A DNA stretch of 64,000 nt from Opitutaceae bacterium BACL24 MAG-120322-bin51 (GTDB lineage Bacteria > Verrucomicrobiota > Verrucomicrobiia > Opitutales > Coraliomargaritaceae), in the NCBI GenBank assembly GCA_905182435.1, contig CAJJBN010000023.1:1-64000 (forward strand), written 5' to 3'. Shown in pieces: positions 20,249 to 29,355 of the stretch. A program made the position numbers and the translations under genes. Under the pieces are notes generated by a model. It had not been told where the DNA came from, did not search any database, and saw only the letters and a list, made by a program, of their open reading frames with translations. Position 1 is the first letter of the stretch, and each line of letters starts with the position of its first letter.

Positions 20249-21920
20249 ATGCCCGATCCGATTTATATCCTTGGTCACAAGAATCCCGACGCTGATGCGA
20301 TTTGCTCTGCGCTCGCCTACGAAGCCTACAAGCACGCCATCGGTGAAACCGAGTATATCGCGGCTCGTTGTGGCAACTCGAATGCACGGATCGACGCCAT
20401 CTTAGAGCACTTTAACGTGCCCCTGCCCCGCTTCATCGGCGATGTGACCCCACGCGTGGGTAACATCATGCAAATCGGAAGTGCGCTCGCTCAGCAAAGA
20501 CAGCACCTGCGCCGAGGCACTCGAGTTGATCGATAAATATGACGTGCGCGCCCTGCCCGTGGTCGATGACCAGGGCCGTCTCGAAGGCATGATCTCCATT
20601 TTCCAGTTGGGCGAATTCTTTATACCCAAGCCAAGTGAGCCGATGCAGATGCGCCGAGTGCACACCTGCATCGGCGCCATCATTCGCTCGCTCAGTGCCA
20701 CCGTGCTGCACCAAGATCGCTCTGACGAAGTCGAAGAACTATTCGTACGCGTCGGCGCCATGGACATTCGCACCTTCGACAACAATCATAAGGAGAGGGG
20801 CACCAGCGCCAACACCAGCGTCATCGTGGTCGGCGACCGTCGAGACATCCAGGAACGCTGCCTACAGCTCGGCGTCCGCCTGCTGGTGATCACCGGCAGC
20901 CTCGAAGTTGACGCCGACATTATTGAGCGGGCCAAAGCGCATAACGTTTCGCTGATCGTTAGCCCTTACGACTCTGCCTCCACATCTTGGATCATCCGCA
21001 CCGCCACCCACATCGATTCACTGATCGACACCGACGTGAAGTGCTTCAAGGCCGAAGATCGAATCGAATCCGTCAAGCGCCGGATCGCCAATTCCAACGA
21101 CTCGCTGTACATGGTGACCAACGAGGACAAGGCGCTAGTTGGCGTGTTCTCTAAAAGCGACATTCTGCGCCCGAGTCGCACACGCATCGCGCTGGTAGAC
21201 CACAACGAGCTCAGCCAAGCCGTGAACGGCGCTAAGCAGGTGCAAATCACCGAAATCTTAGACCACCACCGCCTCGGAAACATCCCGACGGATCAACCCA
21301 TTCTATTTATCAATCGACCAGTCGGTTCGACCTGCTCAATTATCGCTGACCTGTATCGCGCGCGATCGTTGACACCGACGCCAGCCATGGCAGGCATGAT
21401 GATGTCTGGGATTATTTCCGACACCCTGCTTCTCAATAGTCCAACGACGACCCCCCTCGAAAGCGAACTGCTCGATTGGCTCTCCCCGATTGCCGGAATC
21501 TGCGCCGAAGAACTGGCGAAGCTGATTTTCTCATCCGGCTCGGTAATTATCAATCACGCCCCCGAAGCAGTGGTTTGCTCAGACTGCAAGCGTTACTCTG
21601 ATGGCGACATCAGTTACTCGGTCTCTCAGATCGAAGAACTAGGATTTTCTAATTTCTGGAAACACGAAAATGCCCTCGACCTTGCGCTCGAAGCCTACCG
21701 CAAACAAGAAGGGATGCTCTTTAGCTTCCTGCTAGTGACTGACATTAACACTCAGGATTCACTGCTGGTGGTGGCTGGCAGTGACGAGCTCAAGGGCCAG
21801 ATCAACTATCCACAGAAGGGCCAAAACAACATTTACGATTTAGCGGGGATCGTTAGCCGCAAGAAGCAACTAATCCCATACATTTCGACGCTACTGAAGA
21901 CCATGGGTGTGACCGGGTAA
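20249..21920 (+). CDS. Mn-dependent (family II) inorganic pyrophosphatase with CBS-DRTGG insert
   Basis: Hydrolyses pyrophosphate; a DHH-superfamily enzyme regulated through CBS domains. N-terminus: MPDPIYILGHKNPDADAICS (metal-binding GHKNPDAD). One extra G near 20477 (ATCGGAAGTG for ATCGAAGTG) interrupts the frame; with it removed MQIEVRSLSKDSTC runs straight into CBS1 (VRALPVVDDQGRLEGMISIF). A DRTGG-like domain (TSVIVVGDRRDIQERCLQLG...LLVITG) and CBS2 (MVTNEDKALVGVFSKSDI) follow. The catalytic part resumes with RIALVDHNE and EILDHHRLGNIPT, the DHH motif, then the DHHA2 domain ending SRKKQLIPYI. About 557 residues, typical for the CBS-DRTGG-CBS subtype that responds to adenine nucleotides in other bacteria. 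The frameshift is most simply a sequence error. Confidence 0.93.
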
Positions 21921-21934
21921 GCTGGCAGCGCAAG

Positions 21935-22099
21935 TCACTCAGGCAGCTCAATCGGAAAAGGACACTCCCCGAGTTCACTCATGCAGCACTCCATCAGGCC
22001 TTCGTCGATCACCTACTGACCGTGACGACGCGCAAGGTTTTGCGCCTCCTGCACCGCAAAAGCAAATTTCTCAGTAAATATGTTAAAATCAATATTCAC
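21935..22099 (-). pseudogene. clpB: Remnant of the clpB N-terminus
   Basis: Reading from a GTG at 22099: VNIDFNIFTEKFAFAVQEAQ then NLARRHGQ, an in-frame TAG, then VIDEGLMECCMSELGECPF and a stop at 21935. The first 28 residues closely follow the start of ClpB chaperones (N-F-T-E-K...A-(L/V)-QEAQ-LARRHGQ, then V...HL(M/L)E.L), but nothing of the AAA+ part is present. It looks like a truncated, decayed copy of a clpB 5' end. The identification rests on family knowledge of about 45 residues. Confidence 0.5.
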
Positions 22100-22160
22100 A
22101 CCTAATTGCGATGAATGACTCTCGACAAGGTTGGCGCATCTGACCACTTATTCAGGGTGT

Positions 22161-22520
22161 ATGCCGCGCCTAAAAAAAACCACACTCGCCTATCTAAGCG
22201 CCACACTCATCGTGGCTGCTGCTTGCCAACTATCCGCTTTTGAACAAGGCACCTATTTTATTTATCAGTTAGTCGAACAAAGTGACGCACCAGTCATCGA
22301 CAATCGCCTCGCAGTAGACAGCCAACTGTTCGCCAAAGCAAAAACTGCTGCAGTGACACGCACGGCCGAAGTCTCAGAGTTCGAGATAGACTTCACCTCT
22401 CTGGGCAGGACTAACACCTCCGGCTTTGAGTCCACCCAGACCTACAATACTGTTCTGGAAACGACGAGTGAGGCATCGACCTTTGACATTGGCACGCAAG
22501 AATCGGTCTCACTTTTTTGA
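22161..22520 (+). CDS. Possible small exported protein of unknown function
   Basis: From ATG 22161: MPRLKKTTLAYLSATLIVAA, a good signal peptide ending near QLSAFEQ, then about 95 residues rich in Ser/Thr and acidic residues (TSEASTFDIGTQESVSLF). No family recognised. Its stop is the first codon after which the satellite array begins, so the 3' end may have been cut off by repeat expansion. The longer start at 22131 would bury the signal peptide. Confidence 0.4.
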   Translation: MPRLKKTTLAYLSATLIVAAACQLSAFEQGTYFIYQLVEQSDAPVIDNRLAVDSQLFAKAKTAAVTRTAEVSEFEIDFTSLGRTNTSGFESTQTYNTVLETTSEASTFDIGTQESVSLF

Positions 22521-24165
22521 TGGCGGGCCACTCCATGTTGCTTCGCCATCTGCTAAGTCGAAGCAAAAGACCACGAATTGACATCAGTGGCAGGCGTCTG
22601 ACTCCGGTAATAACCAGTTGAACTGGGAGGGACGACCTCCGTGTCGTCCGCATTGCCCCTGACCGTATGGTGCTGCGGTCCGCGCGGAGGCAGACCCTCC
22701 CCGGCGGGCCACTCCAGATTGCTTCGCCATCTGCTAAGTCGAAGCAAAAGACCACGAATTGACATCAGTGGCAGGCGTTAAATCCGGTAATAACCAGTTG
22801 AACTGGGAGGGACGACCTCCGTGTCGTCCGCATTGCCCCTGACCGTATGGTGCTGCGGTCCGCGCGGAGGCAGACCCTCCCCGGCGGGCCACTCCAGATT
22901 GCTTCGCCATCTGCTAAGTCGAAGCAAAAGACCACGAATTGACTTTAGTCGCAGGCGTCAGACCTGGCAGGGAGCAGTTGAACTGGGAGGGACGACCTCC
23001 GTGTCGTCCGCATTGCCCCTGACCGTATGGTGCTGCGGTCCGCGCGGAGGCAGACCCTCCCCGGCGGGCCACTCCAGATTGCTTCGCCATCTGCTAAGTC
23101 GAAGCAAAAGACCACGAATTGACATCAGTGGCAGGCGTCTGACCTGGCAGGGAGCAGTTAACTGGGAGGGACGACCTCCGTGTCGTCCGCATTGCCCCTG
23201 ACCATATGGTACTGCGGTCCGCGCGGAGGCAGACCCTCCCCGGCGGGCCACTCCAGATTGCTTCGCCATCTGCTAAGTCGAAGCAAAAGACCACGAATTG
23301 ACATCAGTGGCAGGTATTAAGTTCGGCAAGAAGCAGTTGAACTGGGAGGGACGACCTCCGTGTCGTCCGCATTGGCCCTGACCGTTTGGTGCTGCGGTCC
23401 GCGCGGAGGCAGACCCTCCCCGGCGGGCCACTCCAGATTGCTTCGCCATCTGCTAAGTCGAAGCAAAAGACCACGAATTGACTTTAGTCGCAGGCGTCAG
23501 ACCTGGCAGGGAGCAGTTGAACTGGGAGGGACGACCTCCGTGTCGTCCGCATTGGCCCTGACCGTTTGGTGCTGCGGTCCGCGCGGAGGCAGACCCTCCC
23601 CTGCGGGCCACTCCATATTGCTTCGCCATCTGCTAAGTCGAAGCAAAAGACCACGAATTGACTTTAGTCGCAGGCGTCAGACCTGGCAGGGAGCAGTTGA
23701 ACTGGGAGGGACGACCTCCGTGTCGTCCGCATTGCCCCTGACCGTTTGGTGCTGCGGTCCGCGCGGAGGCAGACCCTCCCCGGCGGGCCACTCCAGATTG
23801 CTTCGCCATCTGCTAAGTCGAAGCAAAAGACCACGAATTGACATCAGTGGCAGGCGTCTGACCTGGCAGGGAGCAGTTAACTGGGAGGGACGACCTCCGT
23901 GTCGTCCGCATTGCCCCTGACCATATGGTGCTGCGGTCCGCGCGGAGGCAGACCCTCCCCGGCGGGCCACTCCATGTTGCTTCGCCATCTGCTAAGTCGA
24001 AGCAAAAGACCACGAATTGACATCAGTGGCAGGCGTCTGACCTGGCAGGGAGCAGTTAACTGGGAGGGACGACCTCCGTGTCGTCCGCATTGCCCCTGAC
24101 CGTATGGTGCTGCGGTCCGCGCGGAGGCAGACCCTCCCCGGCGGGCCACTCCATATTGCTTCGCG
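22521..24165. repeat. ~180-bp satellite, about nine tandem copies
   Basis: The marker AACTGGGAGGGACGACCTCC recurs at about 22621, 22801, 22981, 23159, 23340, 23520, 23700, 23879 and 24058, a period of 179-180 bp. Each unit contains, in order, a minus-oriented REP hairpin (arms GGACGAC/GTCGTCC, loop ACGGAG, tail CTCCC), a plus-oriented hairpin (GGTCCGC, loop GCGGAG, GCAGACC, tail CTCCC), and GCTTCG...CGAAGC around CCATCTGCTAAGT. Units differ chiefly in a 35-bp stretch with a few alternative versions that recur, and at the base pair after CCTGACC (GTATGG, ATATGG, GTTTGG). Long ORFs through it in both strands are artefacts of a unit length divisible by three. It lies between the small exported protein and nth. 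Confidence 0.95.
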
Positions 24166-24220
24166 ATTTGCGTCAGGCCTCCGGCAAAGTGGCGCGTTCG
24201 AGGTTCAAAGTGCGGATGTG

Positions 24221-24874
24221 CTACGCCTTGTTGACCTTCGCCGCACGTCGTCGGTTCGGGTAGAGCGTCCGACAGACAGGACAGATGGTACCATCGCAGC
24301 CGCGCGCCGAGCAATACTCACGGCCATAATAAATAATCTGCAAGTGCAGGGCATTCCAACTCGCCTCAGGGAACAGCCGCTTCAGATCACGCTCGGTCTG
24401 TACTACACTCTTGCCACCTGTTAAGCCCCAGCGCTGGGCCAGGCGATGAATATGCGTATCGACCGCAAACGCTGGCACGCCGAACGCCTGCGACATGACC
24501 ACCGACGCGGTCTTATGCCCCACCCCCGGAAAGGTCTCCAGTATCGCCATATCAGCAGGCACTACGCCGCCATGATCTTCGACCAGCATCCGCGACAGCC
24601 CGGCGATGCCCTTCGACTTCATCGGCGACAGTCCACAGGGCCGAATGATCTCGCGAATCTCCTCAACCGGCACGTGCAGCATCGCCTCCGGCGTATCCGC
24701 GCGCGCAAACAGTGTCGGCGTGATTTGGTTGACCCGCACGTCGGTGCACTGCGCCGAGAGCAACACCGCGATCAGCAAGGTATACGGATCCTTATGATCC
24801 AACGGGATCGGCGGATTCGGATACAGCTCCTGCAAACGTTGAAGGACATATGCAGCGCGCGCTTTTTTAATCAT
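24221..24874 (-). CDS. nth: Endonuclease III (base-excision DNA glycosylase/AP lyase)
   Basis: Removes oxidised pyrimidines and cleaves AP sites. The start MIKKARAAYVLQRL at 24874 is preferred because the upstream in-frame residues are unlike the family. LLIAVLLSAQCTDVRVNQIT is the N-terminal signature; the helix-hairpin-helix and catalytic lysine are in LETFPGVGHKTASVVMSQAF; the catalytic aspartate is in VDTHIHRLAQRWGL. The cysteine cluster reads YCSARGCDGTICPVC, which departs from the classical C-x6-C-x2-C-x5-C. Total 217 residues, normal length. The gene ends about 55 bp from the satellite array. Confidence 0.93.
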   Translation of the reverse strand: MIKKARAAYVLQRLQELYPNPPIPLDHKDPYTLLIAVLLSAQCTDVRVNQITPTLFARADTPEAMLHVPVEEIREIIRPCGLSPMKSKGIAGLSRMLVEDHGGVVPADMAILETFPGVGHKTASVVMSQAFGVPAFAVDTHIHRLAQRWGLTGGKSVVQTERDLKRLFPEASWNALHLQIIYYGREYCSARGCDGTICPVCRTLYPNRRRAAKVNKA

Positions 24875-24958
24875 AGGAATATTGATACATTCGCAAGCGA
24901 CTGTGCACCACGAAAAAATGTATCGACGATTACTGCAGGAGCACACTGCATTTCAGAA

Positions 24959-24987
24959 TGGAGCGAAGGCGACTCGCCCTCATCACT
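24959..24987 (+). repeat. Single GGCGA/TCGCC hairpin
   Basis: GAAGGCGACTCGCCCTC, a lone copy of the GGGCG hairpin class upstream of nth. The rest of 24875-25204 has no recognisable gene. Confidence 0.5.
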
Positions 24988-25204
24988 TGGATCACCTCGA
25001 TGAGTCCCTACACTCCCGATCATATGAGGCTCCAAGGAGAATTGCCAAAACGCCGCAGCGATTTACTTTTCTGATCCAGCTGGATTATCTAACATAATAA
25101 TCATCATTGTTTGGATTTAATCACGCCGCCTAGAAACTATCCAATGATGCGCTCATTCATCCAGACTAAAGCCACCATTAGTCGTTCAGTGATAATTCGA
25201 TCCG

Positions 25205-25554
25205 TCATAAGTTTTTGGCTCTCACCGCTTGGCCGTTTCGTATCGGCAAAGAGAAGCGAGTGGCCGCTGCAGGTATGACGAACTCCTGATGCGAATAGCT
25301 TAGCACCTCCTGCACGTCGAGCCGAGCGCGGGGATCGATATAAAGACCAGCAACTTCACATAACCTTCCACCCTGCGGCGTTGCCGCTGCACTGGGTATT
25401 GAATCCGCTCACGCCGAGTGACATGCGCCACTTGATCCAGACCACCAAACCCATCGCGGCTCATTAACTCTTCCGCAGATTCGATTTCGAAATTGAAATC
25501 TAGCCAATCGCCAATCGCCAATTCGCCACCATCAGGATGCCAACCAGCACGCAC
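25205..25554 (-). CDS. Possible gene remnant of unknown function, frameshifted
   Basis: From a GTG at 25554 the frame reads RAGWHPDGGELAIGDWLDFN through VAHVTRRERIQYPVQRQRRR and breaks near 25345. Shifting one base gives LYIDPRARLDVQEVLSYSHQ and ends FSLPIRNGQAVRAKNL at 25205. Composition is protein-like on both sides of the break, which argues for a real gene, but no family is recognised. An in-frame stop lies just upstream of the GTG, so the 5' end is also uncertain. 25555-25817 shows nothing convincing. Confidence 0.35.
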
Positions 25555-25817
25555 CCCACAGCACTATAAAACTACACCGCTCCATTTCGTAACGAAAGAT
25601 CATAACAAACAAAGGCGAGCAGATATTGAAGGGCCAGTTCGAGCATAATAAATAGGATTAAAGCGTCCCATATCCCCATCAATACCTCACGAACTGATGC
25701 GTAGAATGCGACCTCATTACTCCGGACTTCGATGCAACTCGTCACCAACAATTAATACACGATCAAATGGACTCAGAAGTCTTGCTCGTTCTCTCAGTTG
25801 CGCTACCCTGATTGTGA

Positions 25818-26231
25818 ATGGCTAAATTTTTTCGAGAGATTTTATTCATCATCGCGCTTACCGCACTGGGCGCAGTATTCTCTCTATTCAGCGGACTCGC
25901 GCCCCTGCCTTGGGCGAAGCCTGAGTTAGCCGCGGGCGAGATTCAGCCTATCGATGCACGGGCACTACAGGTCATCTGGATCGATGCACGCAGTGAAGCT
26001 GACTACCACACTGAACACATCCCTGCGGCGATTTATCTTAATCAAGAGCACTGGGAAACTGGCATCATCGAGCTCATGGACGCATGGCTCACGCAACCGC
26101 GCCCAATCGTGGTATATTGTGGCAGTGCAGGCTGCGGGACGAGCAAGCGGATTGCCGAGCGCCTACGCGAGGCCCTACCAGATGCTGAAATTTATAGCTT
26201 GAAAGGAGGATGGGACGCATGGCTGCGATAA
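25818..26231 (+). CDS. Membrane-anchored rhodanese-domain protein
   Basis: 137 residues: one N-terminal membrane helix (ILFIIALTALGAVFSLFSGL), then a single rhodanese domain facing the periplasm. IWIDARSEADYHTEHIPAAI is the CH2A-like block; the active-site cysteine is C101 in VVYCGSAGCGTSKRIAERL, and the domain closes with YSLKGGWDAWL. Such proteins carry sulfur as a persulfide or act in thiol redox. It overlaps the next gene by 13 bp, so the two are translationally coupled, and a DUF1573 gene follows. Confidence 0.88.
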   Translation: MAKFFREILFIIALTALGAVFSLFSGLAPLPWAKPELAAGEIQPIDARALQVIWIDARSEADYHTEHIPAAIYLNQEHWETGIIELMDAWLTQPRPIVVYCGSAGCGTSKRIAERLREALPDAEIYSLKGGWDAWLR

Positions 26232-26671
26232 TTAACAGACAGCTCTTCGTACTACTCGCTCGCCTCGCACTCGCCGGTGTGTTCGTGACGGCAGCCCTGC
26301 CGAAAATTGAAGATCCAGCCGCATTCGCCAGCTCTGTGGACGCGTTTCGGGTGATCGACTCTGGGCTTTCAGGCTGGGTCGCGCTATGCTTACCATGGCT
26401 AGAGCTCGTGCTCGGGATCGGTATTCTACTGCCAGTGATCCGACGTGCCAGCGGCGCCCTGATTGGGCTCTTGCTGCTGCTCTTCATCACGCTGCATCTC
26501 AGCGCATGGGTCCGCGGGCTCGACATTAGCTGTGGTTGCTTCGGCGCGGAGACGGGCGAGGCGAGCGCCGATTATCGCTGGCTCATCCTGCGTAATCTAC
26601 TCCTGCTAGGCGCCGTGATCTTGGTGCACCAGCAAGACCGACGGAACAATAACCTGGCGCCACGCTCATAA
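26219..26671 (+). CDS. MauE/DoxX-family redox membrane protein
   Basis: About 150 residues with four membrane helices (about 10-28, 45-68, 72-92, 115-133). LARLALAGVFVTAALPKIED and LPWLELVLGIGILLPV match the DoxX/MauE fold. The cysteine pair sits in SCGCFGAETGEASADYRWLI, as in MauE-type proteins coupled to thiol-disulfide exchange. Two starts are possible (26210 or 26219); both lie inside the rhodanese gene. Confidence 0.85.
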   Translation: MAAIINRQLFVLLARLALAGVFVTAALPKIEDPAAFASSVDAFRVIDSGLSGWVALCLPWLELVLGIGILLPVIRRASGALIGLLLLLFITLHLSAWVRGLDISCGCFGAETGEASADYRWLILRNLLLLGAVILVHQQDRRNNNLAPRS

Positions 26672-26725
26672 GGAACAGCTTCCCGCTTGCACCCGATCGG
26701 CACACAGATATTTATATTACTCATT

Positions 26726-27403
26726 ATGTTTAAGCATCTATCCGCAGCCTTCCTGACTATTTCCCTGCTGGCACTCTTGCTGCCAGCAGTTGGCGAAGCG
26801 GCGAGGCTTGATTGGAATCAAACCGAGGCACGAATCGAACTCAAACCGGACGAGGAACAAGCACATGCTGAGTTCGTCGTGACTAACAAAGGCGACGAGA
26901 CGGTGCGCATCGCTCGAGTCAAGACCAGCTGCGGCTGCACCAGCTCGATCCTGAATCAAAAAATCATCAAGCCCGGCGAATCTACCACGATCAGCGCCAT
27001 CTTTAATAAGGGCAAACGCCAAGGGCTGAACCACAACAAGCTTGAGGTGTTCCTCGATGATCAAGCTGATGCGGTGGCGATACTGCAAATGATCGTGCAA
27101 GTGCCAAAGCTTGTCGATGCACAGCCACAAATCGTCTACTGGAACTCGTCCACCTCCAGAACCGAGCGTCACATTCAAATCAAGCTCGACAAGCGCTATG
27201 TCAACAAGATCACCAGTATCGAGTATGATCACGCCACGCTCACGATCACAGCAGAGCCCGACCCTGATGGCCGCGCGGACCGCATACTCCACATCCTGCC
27301 GAAATCTTTTGAGACGCAGATTCGCGAGACGGTGCGAATCCACGCGCGTGGCGCAGACGGCATAAAAGCTGAAGCCCGGCTACACATTTTCGTGCAGCCT
27401 TAG
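26726..27403 (+). CDS. DUF1573 domain protein, exported
   Basis: Start at 26726 (MFKHLSAAFLTISLLALLLP) gives a signal peptide ending near VGEA. AEFVVTNKGDETVRIARVKT followed by SCGCTSSILNQKIIKPGEST is the DUF1573 immunoglobulin-like signature including the CGC pair. A second beta domain fills residues ~125-225. It is periplasmic and often occurs beside thiol-redox and rhodanese genes. It follows the MauE gene by 54 bp and completes a three-gene unit. Confidence 0.85.
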   Translation: MFKHLSAAFLTISLLALLLPAVGEAARLDWNQTEARIELKPDEEQAHAEFVVTNKGDETVRIARVKTSCGCTSSILNQKIIKPGESTTISAIFNKGKRQGLNHNKLEVFLDDQADAVAILQMIVQVPKLVDAQPQIVYWNSSTSRTERHIQIKLDKRYVNKITSIEYDHATLTITAEPDPDGRADRILHILPKSFETQIRETVRIHARGADGIKAEARLHIFVQP

Positions 27404-27447
27404 GTCGAGCAGCCCCGCGGCGATCACCAATGGTTGACCACAGGGAT

Positions 27448-27505
27448 GAGGGCGACTCGCCCTCGTTCAGATCGGCATTGGCTCAACGTGGGCGAGTCGT
27501 CCATG
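27448..27505 (+). repeat. Two GGGCG-class hairpins after the DUF1573 gene
   Basis: GAGGGCGACTCGCCCTC and the degenerate CGTGGGCGAGTCGTCCATG, separated by a spacer related to the 14.4 kb array (TTCAGATCGGCATTGGCTCA versus TTTCATCGGCAACGGCTTT). Confidence 0.65.
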
Positions 27506-27603
27506 CTCGGCACCGAAAACTCATGAACCATCACTGATTGATAATTTGATACTGAGCTCGAACCAACGACCAACCGTGATACCCTTCTCCCGCGAAAAAG
27601 TCG

Positions 27604-29140
27604 CTACTTACCAAGATCATATTGATCGATACGCTTGCGTAGCGTAGCCCGCGTCATACCGAGTATTTCAGCGGCTTTGACTTGCTTGCCCCCCACGTCT
27701 TCGAGCGTGCGCTTGATGATTTCGCGCTCGGCGTGTTCGAGTATATTAGTGCCATGCGCCTCACGCAGTTGCTTATAGACTTCGGCAAACGGCTCGCCGA
27801 AAGGCATACTTAGGCCTGCATCCGCCGCTGGCCCTTCAGCATGTGGCACTTCGATCGAACTGACTGATTGCGCCCGACCATCAATATTTGAAAAAATATC
27901 ACCTGCCGACAGCGCTGATGCAGACGCATCGACACTTCCGACTGCGGAGAGGAGTTCCTGCGGCAAATCTTTAATTAAAATCGTATCACTCTGCGCCATC
28001 ACCGCACTTCGATAGATCAGATTCTCCAGCTCGCGGACGTTGCCTGGCCAAGTGTATTTTGACAATACAGTCATCGCCTCAGGCGAGATCGCCTTGGTCC
28101 CCGCTTTACTATCACGAGCGAGTCGCTTGAGCATAAAATCGACCAACAGTGGCACATCCTCCAGACGCTCACGCAGCGGCGGCAGTTGGATGCGCACCAC
28201 ATTTAAGCGGTAATAGAGATCTTCTCGGAAAGTCTTATCCTTGACCATCGCTTCGAGCGGTTTGTTGGTAGCCGCGAGCAGGCGCACATCGACCTTGACG
28301 GTCTCACTACTGCCGACGCGCTGAATCTCGCCTTCCTGCAGGGCACGCAGAATCTTGGTCTGCGTGGCGAGCGCCATATCGCCGATCTCATCGAGAAAAA
28401 TGGTCCCGCCATCGCAAAGCTCAAACTTACCAATGCGCTGTGTGGTCGCTCCAGTAAACGAGCCCTTCTCGTGGCCAAACAATTCACTCTCGATCAAATT
28501 ATCAGGAATCGCAGCGCAATTGACCGCGATATAAGGCTTCTGCGCACGCAGGCTGTTTTGAAAAATAGCACGGGCGATTAACTCCTTCCCCGTACCACTC
28601 TCGCCGGTGACCATCACCGTCACTTCACTCGCGGCGACCTGACCGATCATTTTAAACACCGCCTGCATCGCAGACGAACTGCCGATAATGCCGCCCGTCG
28701 ATCTCCTCCGCGCTCAGCCCCGTCTCGGACTTCTTGCCTTGGTTCGCACGGTCAAGATCGCTCGACGCCGCCAGCGCCGAATCGATCAACGACAGGATCT
28801 TCTTCGGGTCAAAGGGCTTCATGATGTAGTCGAACGCGCCGAACTTCATCGCCTCAATTGTAGTCTGAGTCGTGCCATAGGCAGTCATCAAGATAATCAT
28901 CGCATTCGGGTTTGCCCCACGCAGATGTTGCAGGGCTTCAATCCCGCTCATGCCGCCCATACGATTATCTAGCAGGATTACGTCCGGCCCATGCTGCTCA
29001 GCCATCAGCAAGCCCGCCTCCCCGCTGTCCGCCTCAATGAAGTTGCAGGTACGCGTCGACAGAACACGCTTGAGAGAATAACGAAGATCATCGTCATCAT
29101 CGATGACAAGAATAGTAGGTGTATTTGATATGGAAGCCAT
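27604..29140 (-). CDS. NtrC-family sigma54-dependent response regulator, one frameshift
   Basis: Receiver domain at residues ~8-125 with phospho-acceptor D58 in [12 protein letters not shown]86 and K108. The AAA+ domain has Walker A GESGTGKE, the sigma54-contact loop in KGSFTGAT, Walker [12 protein letters not shown] and the arginine-finger region. A Fis-type helix-turn-helix ([20 protein letters not shown]) ends the protein. The frame breaks at about 28690; removing one C from GGGCGGCATT joins EIDGR to [14 protein letters not shown]. Corrected length is about 511 residues. No partner kinase is adjacent; it is divergent from the giant prepilin operon at 29356 and could regulate it. The frameshift is probably a sequence error. 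Confidence 0.9.
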
Positions 29141-29273
29141 GACTACTTAAAGTGAAAGATAATCTGTTAAGCACTGTAGGTGATAGCAAGAATGATGCTC
29201 ATTTGATTTTTTGGAGAAAAAAACAATCAAAGCGCCCATCCGACTCAAGGGCTGGAGCCGCCCACACAAAGTT

Positions 29274-29304
29274 AACGAGTTTATTAACTCAATAAAAACT
29301 CGTT
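29274..29304 (+). promoter_or_regulatory. Dyad AACGAGTTT-N13-AAACTCGTT upstream of the prepilin operon
   Basis: A perfect 9-bp inverted repeat ending 51 bp before the start at 29356, in the region shared with the divergent NtrC-type regulator. It is AT-rich and lacks a terminator T-run, so an operator is more likely than a terminator. No clear sigma54 -24/-12 element was recognised. Confidence 0.45.
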
Positions 29305-29355
29305 ACTTATACTCGCACTTTAGCTAGAACTCCTTCTAATTTAGCGCGATAATTA

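Noticed and set aside
22521-24314. Open frames of 60-186 codons on both strands in the satellite
   Set aside because: They exist only because the ~180-bp unit is divisible by three; they are repetitive, lack start signals and overlap on both strands.
29150-29355. Sigma54 -24/-12 promoter before the giant prepilin
   Set aside because: No TGGCAC-N5-TTGCA-like element with correct spacing was found by eye; only the dyad is reported.
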